In this document: positions 55,297-64,000 of the stretch, in pieces
Layout of the letters: every line of letters begins with the position of its first letter
Numbering within the stretch: the stretch's first letter is position 1
Assembly: GCF_001403735.1 (NCBI RefSeq)
Contig: NZ_CXPG01000020.1
Location: 558,001 to 622,000 of the forward strand
Origin: Jannaschia rubra
GTDB taxonomy: Bacteria; Pseudomonadota; Alphaproteobacteria; Rhodobacterales; Rhodobacteraceae
Direction: 5' to 3'
DNA length: 64,000 nucleotides
The notes under the pieces: generated by a model
The model's input: only the letters and a program-made list of their open reading frames with translations
Databases searched by the model: none
What the model was told of the DNA's origin: nothing
Program-made: the position numbers and the translations under genes

Positions 55297-56259
55297 ATGA
55301 CCCAGTATCTCGACTTCGAGAAGCCGCTGTCCGAGATCGAGGGCAAGGCCGAGGAACTGCGCGCCATGGGACGCGCCGATTCCAAGGTCGACGTCAGCAA
55401 GGAGGCCGCGCAGCTTGACGCCAAGGCGCGGGACATGCTGGCCAGTCTCTACAAGGGGCTGACGCCCTGGCAGAAGGCGCAGGTCGCCCGCCACGCCGAA
55501 CGGCCCCATTGCAAGGACTATGTCGACGCCTTGTTCACCGACTGGACGCCGCTCGCCGGAGACAGGAACTTCGCCGACGACCACGCGGTGATGGGCGGCC
55601 TCGCGCGGCTGGACGGACGGTCCGTCATGGTGATCGGCCACGAAAAGGGCCACGACACGCGCACCCGCATCGAACGCAACTTCGGCATGGCCCGTCCGGA
55701 AGGCTATCGCAAGGCGATCCGCCTGATGGAGATGGCCGACCGCTTCGGCCTGCCGGTGGTCACGCTGATCGACACGCCGGGCGCCTATCCCGGCAAGGGC
55801 GCCGAGGAACGCGGACAGTCCGAGGCCATCGCCCGGTCGACGCAGGCCTGCCTGCGCCTTGGCGTGCCCCTGGTCAGCGTCGTCATAGGCGAGGGCGGGT
55901 CCGGCGGCGCCGTGGCCTTCGCCACCGCGAACCGCGTCGCCATGCTGGAACATTCGATCTATTCGGTGATCTCGCCGGAAGGCTGCGCCTCGATCCTGTG
56001 GAAGGACGCCGACAAGATGCGCGAGGCGGCGGAGGCGCTGCGCCTGACCGCGCAGGACCTGCTGAAGCTGGGCGTGATCGACCGCATCGTGACCGAGCCA
56101 TTGGGCGGGGCGCACCGCGACCGGGACGCGGCCATCGCGTCGGTCGGAAAGGCGCTGCAGGCGATGCTCACGGAGTTCGACGGCAAATCCACGGACGAAA
56201 TCCGGAGCGCACGCCGGACCAAGTTCCTCGACATGGGGTCGAAGGGCCTCGCCGCCTGA
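55297..56259 (+). CDS. accA: acetyl-CoA carboxylase carboxyltransferase subunit alpha
   Basis: A 320-residue subunit that, with AccD, transfers CO2 from carboxybiotin to acetyl-CoA to form malonyl-CoA for fatty acid synthesis. It starts [60 protein letters not shown] and [15 protein letters not shown] form the CoA and oxyanion sites of the crotonase fold. [16 protein letters not shown] is the family signature. Length is normal. Confidence 0.97.
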   Translation: MTQYLDFEKPLSEIEGKAEELRAMGRADSKVDVSKEAAQLDAKARDMLASLYKGLTPWQKAQVARHAERPHCKDYVDALFTDWTPLAGDRNFADDHAVMGGLARLDGRSVMVIGHEKGHDTRTRIERNFGMARPEGYRKAIRLMEMADRFGLPVVTLIDTPGAYPGKGAEERGQSEAIARSTQACLRLGVPLVSVVIGEGGSGGAVAFATANRVAMLEHSIYSVISPEGCASILWKDADKMREAAEALRLTAQDLLKLGVIDRIVTEPLGGAHRDRDAAIASVGKALQAMLTEFDGKSTDEIRSARRTKFLDMGSKGLAA

Positions 56260-56263
56260 TCCG

Positions 56264-56500
56264 TCAGACCCGGCGGCGATAGACTCCTTCGGGCAGGTCC
56301 AGCGCCGTCGCCAGATCGCGCAGCTGTCCCGTCGTCAGGGTGATGCGGACCGGCTCGCCCGTGCGTGGATCGGCCTGCGTCAGCGTCACGCATTCCTCGA
56401 AAGCCGCGATAACGACATCTTCCGCAGGCGCGCGCCCGGTCTCGCCCTCGTCGACGAGCGTGATGACGGTGGCGTCGAACTCATGCTCGATCGAGAACAT
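56264..56500 (-). CDS. conserved hypothetical protein, 78 residues
   Basis: MFSIEHEFDATVITLVDEG opens a mostly beta/alpha frame ending DLPEGVYRRRV. The protein is small and acidic, with no membrane segment or cysteine cluster (one Cys only). No family is recognised. The ATG at 56500 is preceded by GGGAAT. It converges on accA with a 4-base gap and is divergent from the M48 protease gene. Confidence 0.6.
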   Translation of the reverse strand: MFSIEHEFDATVITLVDEGETGRAPAEDVVIAAFEECVTLTQADPRTGEPVRITLTTGQLRDLATALDLPEGVYRRRV

Positions 56501-56607
56501 CAGGCAGATTCCCGCAAAGACGAATGCGGAAAATCGACGTGGGGCGCTGACATCTGCTGTCTCCTTCGATATTGCGATGGACAGTACAGAACCTCCGGGG
56601 AATTTCC

Positions 56608-57315
56608 ATGCGCACACTCATTCTCGCCACCCTGGCGGCAGCCGGCCTGTCGGCCTGCGTCGCGGTGGAGCCTGCGACCGCCCCCGCGCCGGTCGCACCG
56701 CAAAACGTCCCGCCGCCGATTTCCAGCGGGGCTGCCAACAGTAACTTCCAGGCCGCGGTTCGCCGCGTGGAACCCGCGGCGGAGACGCTGTGCCGCCAGC
56801 GGGCGCAGGCCGCGAACTGCGACTTCCTGATCCGCATCCACCCCGACCCGAACGCGCCGCCCAACGCATTCCAGTCGCTCGACCCGCGGGGCCGTCCCAT
56901 CCTGACCTTCACCCGGTCGCTGATCGCCGAGACCCGCAACCAGGACGAGATCGCCTTCGTCATCGGCCACGAAAGCGCCCACCACATCGAACAGCACATC
57001 GCGCGTCAGCAGCGGTCGGCCAGCACCGGCGCGCTGGTAGGCGGGCTGATCGCCTCGGTCGCCGGTGCCGATACGGCCACGGCGAACGAGATCAGCCGCA
57101 TCAGCGCGGGCGTCGGCGCGCGCCGCTTTTCCAAGGATCATGAGCTGGAGGCGGACGCGCTCGGCACGATCATCACCTCCCGCGCGGGTTACGACCCGGT
57201 GCGCGGCGCCGCGTTCTTTACCCGCATCCCCGATCCGGGCGACCGCTTCCTCGGGACGCATCCGCCCAACGCATCGCGCATCGACGTCGTGCGCCGCACC
57301 GCCGCGGGGTTGTGA
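56608..57315 (+). CDS. M48-family metalloprotease lipoprotein
   Basis: A 235-residue exported zinc protease. The start MRTLILATLAAAGLSACVAV has lipobox LSAC (Cys16), so it is lipid-anchored. The metal motif HESAHH (HExxH) lies near residue 124 with the third ligand Glu in DHELEADALG near residue 180. GTHPPNASRIDVVRR near the end is typical of this group. It probably acts in envelope protein quality control, like BepA/LoiP. The small hypothetical gene at 56264-56500 diverges upstream. Confidence 0.9.
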   Translation: MRTLILATLAAAGLSACVAVEPATAPAPVAPQNVPPPISSGAANSNFQAAVRRVEPAAETLCRQRAQAANCDFLIRIHPDPNAPPNAFQSLDPRGRPILTFTRSLIAETRNQDEIAFVIGHESAHHIEQHIARQQRSASTGALVGGLIASVAGADTATANEISRISAGVGARRFSKDHELEADALGTIITSRAGYDPVRGAAFFTRIPDPGDRFLGTHPPNASRIDVVRRTAAGL

Positions 57316-57320
57316 CGACA

Positions 57321-57353
57321 GGGGCCGGGGGGGCGACCTTCCGGCCCCTTCTT
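57321..57353 (+). terminator. Rho-independent terminator after the M48 protease gene
   Basis: GGGGCCGG (57321-57328) pairs with CCGGCCCC (57341-57348) over eight GC base pairs with a 12-base loop, followed by TTCTT. It begins five bases after the protease stop, before the convergent rimO gene. Confidence 0.7.
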
Positions 57354-57357
57354 ACGT

Positions 57358-58734
57358 TCAGGCGCTGCTTGCGACAGGTGTGCCCCAGAGGTCGTATTCA
57401 CTCGCCTCGTCCACCTCGACCGTCAGGATATCGCCGGGCGACAGGCGCGCGAAGTCGTGGTCGATGAACAGGTTGCCGTCGATTTCCGGCGCATCCGCCT
57501 TGGTGCGGCAGGTGGCACCCTCGTCGTCCACGGCATCGACGATCACCTCCAGCCGGCGGCCGACCTTCCCGGCCAGCTTCTCGGCCGAGATCGCCTGCGC
57601 CTTCTCCATGAAGCGGGCGAAACGGTCTTCCTTGACGTCCTCGGGCACATGACCCGGCAGCGTGTTCGACCGCGCGCCGGCCACGTTCTCATAGCGGAAC
57701 GCCCCGACCCGGTCGAGTTGCGCCTCGTCCAGCCAGTCCAGAAGCGTCTGGAACTCCGCCTCCGTCTCGCCCGGATAGCCGACGATGAAGGTGGACCGCA
57801 ATGTGATATCGGGGCAGATCGCGCGCCATTCGGCAATGCGGTCCAGCGTCTTCTCGGCGGCTGCGGGACGCGCCATGCGCTTTAGCGTCTCGGGATGCGC
57901 GTGCTGGAACGGCACGTCCAGATAGGGCAGGATCAGCCCATCGGCCATCAAGGGCACGAGGTTGCGCACGAAGGGATAGGGATAGACGTAGTGCAGCCGG
58001 ACCCAGGCCCCGAGGCCCCCCAGATCGCGCGCCAGATCGACGATGTGCCGCCCCGCGCCGGCGCGGTCCTTCCAGTCGGTGCCATAGGCCGAAGTGTCCT
58101 GGCTGATGACCAGAAGCTCCCGCACGCCGGCATCGACCAGACGCTCCGCCTCGCGCAGGACGGCCTTGGCGGGGCGCGACTGAAGGCGCCCGCGCATGTC
58201 GGGGATGATGCAGAACCGGCACTTGTGATTGCAGCCTTCGGAGATCTTCAGATAGCTGAAGTGCCGGGGCGTCAACGACACGCCCGACGCGGGCAGCAGG
58301 TCGACGAAGGGATCGGGGGAGGGGGGTGCGGCGGCATGGACCGCGTCCAGCACCTGCTCGTATTGCTGCGGCCCGGTCACGGCCAGAACCTTCGGATGCG
58401 CGCCGGTGATATACGCCGGGTCCGCGCCGAGGCATCCCGTCACGATCACGCGCCCGTTCTCGCGCAGGGCTTCGCCGATGGCGTCGAGGCTTTCGGCCTT
58501 GGCCGAGTCGAGGAACCCGCAGGTGTTCACGATGACCGCCTCCGCCCCGGCATAGTCAGGGCTGATGGCGTAACCTTCGGCCCGCAGCCGGGTCAGGATG
58601 CGTTCGCTGTCGACCAGCGCCTTCGGACAGCCGAGGCTGACCATCCCGATGCGAGGCTGGCCGGGGCGGGCATCCGACGGCAGTACGGCGCGCGGCGCGA
58701 GGTCGGGGCGAAGATCGGGCGGGTTCTGCGACAT
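57358..58734 (-). CDS. rimO: ribosomal protein uS12 methylthiotransferase RimO
   Basis: A 458-residue radical-SAM methylthiotransferase acting on the conserved Asp of ribosomal protein S12. The N-terminal UPF0004 domain contains [16 protein letters not shown] and [13 protein letters not shown]. The radical SAM cluster is in [11 protein letters not shown] near residue 160. A C-terminal TRAM domain closes the protein. I place the start at ATG 58734 ([10 protein letters not shown]); an ATG three codons earlier is possible. It is divergent from the AsmA gene. Confidence 0.95.
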   Translation of the reverse strand: MSQNPPDLRPDLAPRAVLPSDARPGQPRIGMVSLGCPKALVDSERILTRLRAEGYAISPDYAGAEAVIVNTCGFLDSAKAESLDAIGEALRENGRVIVTGCLGADPAYITGAHPKVLAVTGPQQYEQVLDAVHAAAPPSPDPFVDLLPASGVSLTPRHFSYLKISEGCNHKCRFCIIPDMRGRLQSRPAKAVLREAERLVDAGVRELLVISQDTSAYGTDWKDRAGAGRHIVDLARDLGGLGAWVRLHYVYPYPFVRNLVPLMADGLILPYLDVPFQHAHPETLKRMARPAAAEKTLDRIAEWRAICPDITLRSTFIVGYPGETEAEFQTLLDWLDEAQLDRVGAFRYENVAGARSNTLPGHVPEDVKEDRFARFMEKAQAISAEKLAGKVGRRLEVIVDAVDDEGATCRTKADAPEIDGNLFIDHDFARLSPGDILTVEVDEASEYDLWGTPVASSA

Positions 58735-58823
58735 GGGCGCCACATAGGGCCATGCCCGCCGCTGCGGAAGCCCTTGCGGCCCGGCGGAGGGCGATTCATC
58801 GTCGCGTAAAGGAGGGACTGCGC

Positions 58824-60809
58824 ATGAAATGGCTGATCCGCACGGCGCTGACGCTGACGATGGTGCTGGCTTTGGCGGTCGCGGTCCTGCTGCTCATCCC
58901 CGCCGAACGCATCGCGGGGCTTGCCGCCGACCGGTTCGAGACAGCCACGGGCCGCAAGCTGTCCATCGCGGGGCCGGTCAAGGCGACGCTCTGGCCGCGC
59001 ATCGGGGTCCGCGCCGAAGGGATCGTCGTCGCCAACGCCGACTGGTCCGACGAGGGGCCGATGCTGACGGCCGATACGCTGGAGGTGGGGATCGCCGCGT
59101 CGTCGATGTTCGGTGATCTTGCCATCCGCACGCTGGAGGTGACGGGCGCGCGGCTCATCCTGGAGAAACGCTCCGATGGAACCGGCAACTGGACTTTCGG
59201 CGCGCCGTCCCGGCCCGGTGCGGCCCCGGGTTCCGGCACGACCCGGACGCGCGATGTCGCGGTGGACCGCGCCGTCCTGACCGGCGCCGAGATCACCTGG
59301 ATCGACCATGCGGCGGGAACGAACCTGCGGATGCGGGCGGTCGACCTGGAGACCCGCCTGTCCGATCTCGACAGCCCCGTGACGGTCGATGCCTCCGCGC
59401 TGGTGAACGGCGAGGCGCTGACGGCGCGGCTGTCGGCCGTCGCACTGCGCCCGCTGATCGACGGGGCGCTGACGCCCGTGACGCTGGACCTGACCGGCGG
59501 CGCCAGCAGCCTGCGGGTCGAGGGACGCGCCGACCGGGACCCGCCATCGTTCGAGGGGCGGATCGAGGGCGAGACGACCGACCGGTTCGCACTGTTGCGG
59601 GCCGCCGGCATCGCCGTGCCGGACCTGCCGGAGGGGCTGGGCGCGCGCCGCATGGAGATCGACGCCGCCGCCACCCTGGCACCGGCCGGCACCCTCCACC
59701 TGCGCGACATGGTGCTGGACCTAGACGGAAACCGCCTGACCGGCGCCATCGACGTCGACCCCTCCGGCGCCCGCCCGCGGGTGACCGCGACCCTGGCGGC
59801 CGAAACGCTGAACCTCACCGGCCTCAGCCGTCAGGGGCAGGGGGGCGAGACCGCGCTGGTATCCGAGACCGGCTGGGGACGCGAGGAGATCGACGTGTCC
59901 GGCCTCTTCGCCGCGGACGGTGACGTCACCTTCGCCTCCGGCCCGATCCGGATGGGTGACGTCACACTGGACGATCTGCGCGCCCGTGTCGCCGTGGAAA
60001 ACGGCCGCGCGGTCGTCACCCTGCAACCGCTGATCGCCTACGGCGGCACGGTGACGGGGGATGTCGTCGTCAACGGTCGGGGCGGCCTGTCGACCCGGGC
60101 CCGGCTCGACATGTCCGGGCTTCAGTTGCAGCCCCTGCTGACCGGCTTCGCCGATTTCGACCGCTTCGTCGGACGGGCCGACCTGGCCGTGGATCTTCTG
60201 GGCGCGGGCGACACCGCACAAGCGCTTGTGGAGAGCCTCGCCGGCACGATCGACCTGCGGGTGGGCGAGGGCGCGATCCTCGGGCTCGACATCGTCGGAA
60301 TGGTGCGGACGCTGGACCTCGGCTATCGCGGCGAAGGGCAGAAGACGGTGTTCGACGATCTGGCGGCCAGCTTCGTCGTGACCGATGGGGTGGCGCGGAA
60401 CGACGACCTGTCGCTGACCGCGCCCTACCTGACGGCCACGGGGGCGGGCGACGTCGACCTGGGCGCGCAGACGATAAGCTATCGCTTGATGCCCACGCTC
60501 CGCGCCGACCGCGACGGCAAGGGCGTCACAGTTCCGATCTCGGTCGAAGGGACGTGGTCCGATCCCCGTGTCCGTCCCGACCTCGAATACCTTGCCCGGC
60601 AGAGGATGGAGATCGAGCGCGCGGAACTGGAGGCGCGCGCCCGGGCCGAGGCCGACGAGGCGCGCGCCCGCACCGAGCGGATCGCCCGCGACCGGCTGGC
60701 GCAGGAGCTGGAGGTTCCGGCCGAGACGCTGGACAGCCGCGAAGCCATCGAGGACGCGATCCTCGACCGGGTGGAGGATCAGCTTCTCGACCTGCTCACT
60801 GGGCGCTGA
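58824..60809 (+). CDS. AsmA-family envelope protein
   Basis: A 661-residue protein. One N-terminal membrane helix ([18 protein letters not shown]) is followed by [20 protein letters not shown], the AsmA N-terminal signature, and a long beta-rich periplasmic part. The end has a Glu/Arg/Ala-rich helical segment ([18 protein letters not shown]). AsmA-like proteins are now viewed as bridge-like phospholipid carriers between the membranes. GGAGGG precedes the ATG by about six bases. psd and pssA follow downstream on the same strand, so lipid supply is a shared theme. Confidence 0.88.
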   Translation: MKWLIRTALTLTMVLALAVAVLLLIPAERIAGLAADRFETATGRKLSIAGPVKATLWPRIGVRAEGIVVANADWSDEGPMLTADTLEVGIAASSMFGDLAIRTLEVTGARLILEKRSDGTGNWTFGAPSRPGAAPGSGTTRTRDVAVDRAVLTGAEITWIDHAAGTNLRMRAVDLETRLSDLDSPVTVDASALVNGEALTARLSAVALRPLIDGALTPVTLDLTGGASSLRVEGRADRDPPSFEGRIEGETTDRFALLRAAGIAVPDLPEGLGARRMEIDAAATLAPAGTLHLRDMVLDLDGNRLTGAIDVDPSGARPRVTATLAAETLNLTGLSRQGQGGETALVSETGWGREEIDVSGLFAADGDVTFASGPIRMGDVTLDDLRARVAVENGRAVVTLQPLIAYGGTVTGDVVVNGRGGLSTRARLDMSGLQLQPLLTGFADFDRFVGRADLAVDLLGAGDTAQALVESLAGTIDLRVGEGAILGLDIVGMVRTLDLGYRGEGQKTVFDDLAASFVVTDGVARNDDLSLTAPYLTATGAGDVDLGAQTISYRLMPTLRADRDGKGVTVPISVEGTWSDPRVRPDLEYLARQRMEIERAELEARARAEADEARARTERIARDRLAQELEVPAETLDSREAIEDAILDRVEDQLLDLLTGR

Positions 60810-60871
60810 CCGTCGCGCTGGACCCGGGGCGCCGCGCGCGCTATCTGCCCTGTCTCAACGGAGGGTCCACA

Positions 60872-61567
60872 ATGAGCGTCAGTCTGGTCGGCACGGTCGT
60901 CAAGCCAATCCACCCGGACGGCAGGAAGTTCATCGCGGCCTTCGCGATCGCGACCGTCATTCTGTGGTTCATTTGGACACCGCTGGGCCTCCTGGGGCTC
61001 GTCCTGACGATCTGGTGCTACTACTTCTTCCGCGATCCCGTCCGCACGGTTCCGATGGACGAGGGGCTGATCGTGTCCCCCGCCGACGGCATCGTCTCGC
61101 TGGTCGAGCCTGCGGTCCCGCCGGCCGAACTGGGGCTGGGGCCGGATCCGCTCACGCGGGTATCGGTGTTCATGTCGGTCTTCGATTGCCATGTGAACCG
61201 GGCACCCGTGGCGGGTGAGGTCACGGCGGTCGCCTATCGGCCAGGCAAGTTCCTGTCGGCCGATCTCGACAAGGCGTCCGAGGACAACGAGCGCAACGGG
61301 ATCGTCCTGACCATGGCCGACGGCACGCGGCTGGGCGTGGTGCAGATTGCGGGGCTGGTCGCGCGGCGCATCCTCTGCGAGGTCGACCGGGGCGTGCGCC
61401 TCGACCGGGGCGACCGCTTCGGCCTGATCCGCTTCGGCTCCCGGCTCGACGTCTATCTGCCCGACGGGACGGCGCCGCGCGTCGCCGTCGGCCAGAAGAT
61501 GACCTCGGGCGAGAGCATCATCGCGGTCCTTGGCGACGACCGCCCCGCCATCGCGAGGGTCGAATAG
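60872..61567 (+). CDS. psd: phosphatidylserine decarboxylase proenzyme
   Basis: A 231-residue short-form decarboxylase that makes phosphatidylethanolamine. It has two N-terminal membrane helices, [18 protein letters not shown] near residue 110 and the self-cleavage Gly-Ser in [11 protein letters not shown] near residue 190, where the Ser becomes the pyruvoyl group. The ATG at 60872 follows GGAGGG. It is directly followed by pssA with no gap (TAG then ATG), so the two consecutive steps are in one operon. Confidence 0.95.
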   Translation: MSVSLVGTVVKPIHPDGRKFIAAFAIATVILWFIWTPLGLLGLVLTIWCYYFFRDPVRTVPMDEGLIVSPADGIVSLVEPAVPPAELGLGPDPLTRVSVFMSVFDCHVNRAPVAGEVTAVAYRPGKFLSADLDKASEDNERNGIVLTMADGTRLGVVQIAGLVARRILCEVDRGVRLDRGDRFGLIRFGSRLDVYLPDGTAPRVAVGQKMTSGESIIAVLGDDRPAIARVE

Positions 61568-62296
61568 ATGCTCGACACGGATAACAACGGCTCCGGGCGA
61601 CTGCCCCTGGTCACGCTGGTACCGAACCTGGTGACGATTTTGGGCCTGTGTTTCGGCCTCACCTCGATCCGCTTCACCTTCGCCGACCAGTTCCATTTCG
61701 CGGCGGGCCTGCTGATCCTGGCCGCGCTGGTCGATGGGCTCGATGGGCTACTCGCCCGCCGGCTCAATGCGTCGTCGCCGTTCGGGGCGGAGCTGGACTC
61801 ACTGTCGGATTTCGTCTGCTTCGGCGTCGCCCCGGCCCTCATGGTCTATCACTTCGGGCTGGAGCGTCTGGCCGGCATGGGATGGCTTGCCGCGTTGTTC
61901 TTCGCGATCTGCTGCTGCCTGCGGCTGGCGCGCTTCAACGTCGCGGCCAAGGCGGAAACCTCTGACGGCAAGTCGTTCACCGGCGTACCCGCGCCGGCCG
62001 GCGCGATGCTGGGCATCTTTCCGGTGACGCTCTACCTCGCCGGGTTCGCAGACCTGCGCGACATGCAGATCCTCATCGCGATCTGGGTCGTTTTCGTCGG
62101 CGCGATGATGATCGCGCGGTTCAGCACCATCTCGCTCAAGGCGATGCGCGTCGACCGCGACAACGTGGTCTACGTCCTGCTCGGCGCGGCGCTCATCATC
62201 GGTCTGATGCTCACGCGCATCTGGCTGTTCCACGTCTGCGCGACGGTCATCTATCTGGCGATCCTGGGATGGGGCCTCGTCCGGCGCCGGGCCTGA
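61568..62296 (+). CDS. pssA: CDP-diacylglycerol-serine O-phosphatidyltransferase
   Basis: A 242-residue membrane enzyme that makes phosphatidylserine, the substrate of the adjacent psd product. The CDP-alcohol motif is DGLDGLLARRLNASSPFGAE then LDSLSD near residues 57-82, with the expected Asp residues. Seven or so helices are predicted. The start immediately follows the psd stop. Confidence 0.95.
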   Translation: MLDTDNNGSGRLPLVTLVPNLVTILGLCFGLTSIRFTFADQFHFAAGLLILAALVDGLDGLLARRLNASSPFGAELDSLSDFVCFGVAPALMVYHFGLERLAGMGWLAALFFAICCCLRLARFNVAAKAETSDGKSFTGVPAPAGAMLGIFPVTLYLAGFADLRDMQILIAIWVVFVGAMMIARFSTISLKAMRVDRDNVVYVLLGAALIIGLMLTRIWLFHVCATVIYLAILGWGLVRRRA

Positions 62297-62306
62297 CCCC
62301 CCCGAC

Positions 62307-62921
62307 CTAGCGTTTGCGATCGCGGCGCGACGACATGGGCTGGAAGGCCACGGAGACATGCGCCTCGCAATAGGGCTTGCCCGTCTGGGTCTGAAGTCCG
62401 CAGAACCAGAACTTCTCGGTCGCAGGGTCGCCGATAGGCCACTTGCAGGTCCGTTCGGTCAACTCCATCAGGCTGATCTTCTTGGCCGTCTTCTCGACCG
62501 CGTTCACCTTGGCCAGCGCCTCGGGCGAGATCTCGTTGGCCGATGGCTGCGGCGGCAGCGGCTGGCCCGCCATCAGCGGCTTGCGAAGTGAGGTGACATT
62601 GGTGCCATGGGGAACGGCCGCCATGGTGCGCGGCTCGTCATCGTCCTCCTCCTCCTCGACGGCGGGCGCCTCGGCGGGCTGCTCGGGCTCGACCACGGGC
62701 TCCGGCGCGGGCGCGCGGGCGGGCTTTGCCGCAACCGGCGTCGCCGCAGCGGCGTCAGCCTTGCCGTCGTCCGCGTTCCGGTTCGACAGGCCAAGGCGAT
62801 GCACCTTGCCGATGACCGCGTTGCGGGTCACGCCGCCCAGTTCCTTGGCGATCTGCGAAGCGGACGCGCCTTCGCCCCACATGCGCTTGAGCGTCTCGAC
62901 GCGGTCGTCGGTCCAGGCCAT
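62307..62921 (-). CDS. gcrA: GcrA cell-cycle regulator
   Basis: A 204-residue GcrA protein, the alphaproteobacterial sigma-70-associated regulator that responds to methylated promoters (GANTC, by CcrM). The N-terminal DNA-binding helix region is MAWTDDRVETLKRMWGEG with VTRNAVIGKVHRLGL. An acidic, Ala/Pro-rich linker follows. The C-terminal sigma-interacting part contains CKWPIGDPATEKFWFCG and GKPYCEAHVSVAFQP. It is a taxonomic marker for the group. It converges on pssA with a 10-base gap. Confidence 0.95.
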   Translation of the reverse strand: MAWTDDRVETLKRMWGEGASASQIAKELGGVTRNAVIGKVHRLGLSNRNADDGKADAAAATPVAAKPARAPAPEPVVEPEQPAEAPAVEEEEDDDEPRTMAAVPHGTNVTSLRKPLMAGQPLPPQPSANEISPEALAKVNAVEKTAKKISLMELTERTCKWPIGDPATEKFWFCGLQTQTGKPYCEAHVSVAFQPMSSRRDRKR

Positions 62922-63049
62922 TCATCTCTCCTCAAAACTCTCCGTGCCGGCCGCGCGCCTCTGACTGGGGTGGCGATCCCGGGGGAAATGCTATTCTAAG
63001 CACTGGGCGCGCCGGTCACAAGAAGCGCGCGCAATCCGGAGGCCGCTTC

Positions 63050-63859
63050 ATGTCCGATACCACCGAGAGGCAACAGGGCACCCGTCGCTTCGGGCGCGTC
63101 AACTGGCTGGGAATGTGGACGCTGGCCCTGCGCGAGACGCGCCGCTTCCTCGCCGTCTGGACGCAGACCCTCATGGCGCCGCTGGTGACGGCGGGATTGT
63201 TCCTGCTGATCTTCAACGTGGCCATCGGACCGACGCGCGGCGACGTGATGGGCGTGGGTTTCGTGCATTTCCTGGCGCCCGGCATCCTGATGATGACGGT
63301 GATCCAGAACAGCTTCGCCAATGTGTCCTCCTCCATCGTGATCTCCAAGGTGCAGGGCAACATCGTCGACACGCTGATGCCGCCCCTCTCGGCGATGGAG
63401 CTTCTTGTGGGCTATCTGGCCGGCGGCATCCTGCGCGGCCTGCTGGTCGCCACGGCCATCGCGGTGATCCTGTTCCCGTTCATCGGCCTCTGGGTCCAGA
63501 ACCCCCTGCTGGCCCTGGTCTGGATCGCGCTCGGCGGGGCGTTCCTGGGCTCGCTCGGCATTGTTGCGGGGATCTTCGCCAACAAGTTCGACCAGATCGC
63601 GGCGATCACGAACTTCATCGTGACCCCGCTCAGCTTCCTGTCGGGCACGTTCTATTCGCTCGATTCGATGCCGCCGATCCTGCGGACGATCAGCCATGCG
63701 AACCCGGTCTACTACCTGATCGACGGGTTGCGGTTCGCGGTGCTCGGCGCGTCGGACAGCCCGCCGGTGCTGGGTTTCGTCGTCGTCGCCCTGTCGACCC
63801 TCGCCGTTGCGGCGCTGGCCTGGTGGATGTTCCGCACGGGATACCGGCTCAAATCCTGA
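63050..63859 (+). CDS. ABC-2 type transporter permease
   Basis: A 269-residue integral membrane protein with six helices and the ABC-2 permease pattern: LRETRRFLAVWTQTLMAPL at the N terminus and the central FHFLAPGILMM-like VHFLAPGILMMTVIQNSFAN. ITNFIVTPLSFLSGTFYSLD near residue 195 is typical of the exporter family including NodJ and daunorubicin-type permeases. GGAGG precedes the ATG. No ATPase gene is adjacent, and the flanks are gcrA and argF, so its partner must lie elsewhere. Confidence 0.9.
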   Translation: MSDTTERQQGTRRFGRVNWLGMWTLALRETRRFLAVWTQTLMAPLVTAGLFLLIFNVAIGPTRGDVMGVGFVHFLAPGILMMTVIQNSFANVSSSIVISKVQGNIVDTLMPPLSAMELLVGYLAGGILRGLLVATAIAVILFPFIGLWVQNPLLALVWIALGGAFLGSLGIVAGIFANKFDQIAAITNFIVTPLSFLSGTFYSLDSMPPILRTISHANPVYYLIDGLRFAVLGASDSPPVLGFVVVALSTLAVAALAWWMFRTGYRLKS

Positions 63860-63865
63860 CCGCCG

Positions 63866-64000
<135 letters not shown>

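Overview
The window is 64 kb of GC-rich, densely coding DNA from an alphaproteobacterium, most likely a Rhodobacteraceae (roseobacter-group) member. The pointers are a GcrA cell-cycle regulator, an SMC of alphaproteobacterial length, an Mcl1-type malyl-CoA lyase, the argH/tlpA divergent pair, aerobic cobalamin genes with cbtBA under a B12 riboswitch, and a canonical CtrA-type box. Assignment rests on gene content and protein resemblance only. No rRNA operon, insertion sequence, prophage or CRISPR array was seen.

Layout. 1-2.2 kb: end of a ferredoxin-type reductase and an N-methyl amino acid demethylase-like flavoenzyme, then a tRNA(CAT). 2.3-8.3 kb: FAD-linked 2-hydroxyacid dehydrogenase, alpha/beta hydrolase with a DUF606 transporter, a 36-residue membrane peptide, trhO, and the NAD salvage pair pncA/pncB. 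8.25-9.92 kb: an AT-rich two-gene cassette (ParA-like ATPase plus HEPN protein) inserted between the convergent housekeeping genes pncB and arfB. 9.96-22.4 kb: arfB, a tiny ORF with its own terminator, a queuosine-precursor transporter, the split MnmC pair (FAD oxidoreductase and mnmD), a lytic transglycosylase, dapA, smpB, an MFS transporter, an FMN 2-hydroxyacid oxidase, truA and the YcjX/YcjF-like pair. 22.5-31.4 kb: a giant DUF2339 membrane protein, an FAD monooxygenase, ileS and a GT61 glycosyltransferase.

31.5-47.1 kb is a discontinuous cobalamin region: cobO, cobN, cobW, cbtA, cbtB, the B12 riboswitch, cobC, cbiB and two DUF1636 metal-binding proteins. It is interrupted by small lipoproteins, an orphan psuG, smc and a transglutaminase-like protein. 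CobN with CobO implies the aerobic (late cobalt insertion) route; CbtA/CbtB and CobW point to cobalt supply. 47.2-64 kb: a degenerate receiver protein behind a CtrA box, glutathionyl-hydroquinone reductase, greA, an LptM-like lipoprotein, argH, tlpA, a Ca/Na antiporter, mcl1, a frameshifted membrane-protein gene, accA, an M48 lipoprotein protease, rimO, an AsmA protein, psd-pssA (phosphatidylethanolamine synthesis), gcrA, an ABC-2 permease and the end of argF.

The most unusual items are the ParA/HEPN cassette (candidate toxin or defence module), the CtrA-box/receiver-like gene whose phosphoacceptor Asp is replaced by His, the 18-codon ORF with a near-perfect extended Shine-Dalgarno and terminator, the single-base frameshift near 54.97 kb, and repeated convergent gene pairs whose stop codons interlock over exactly four bases.
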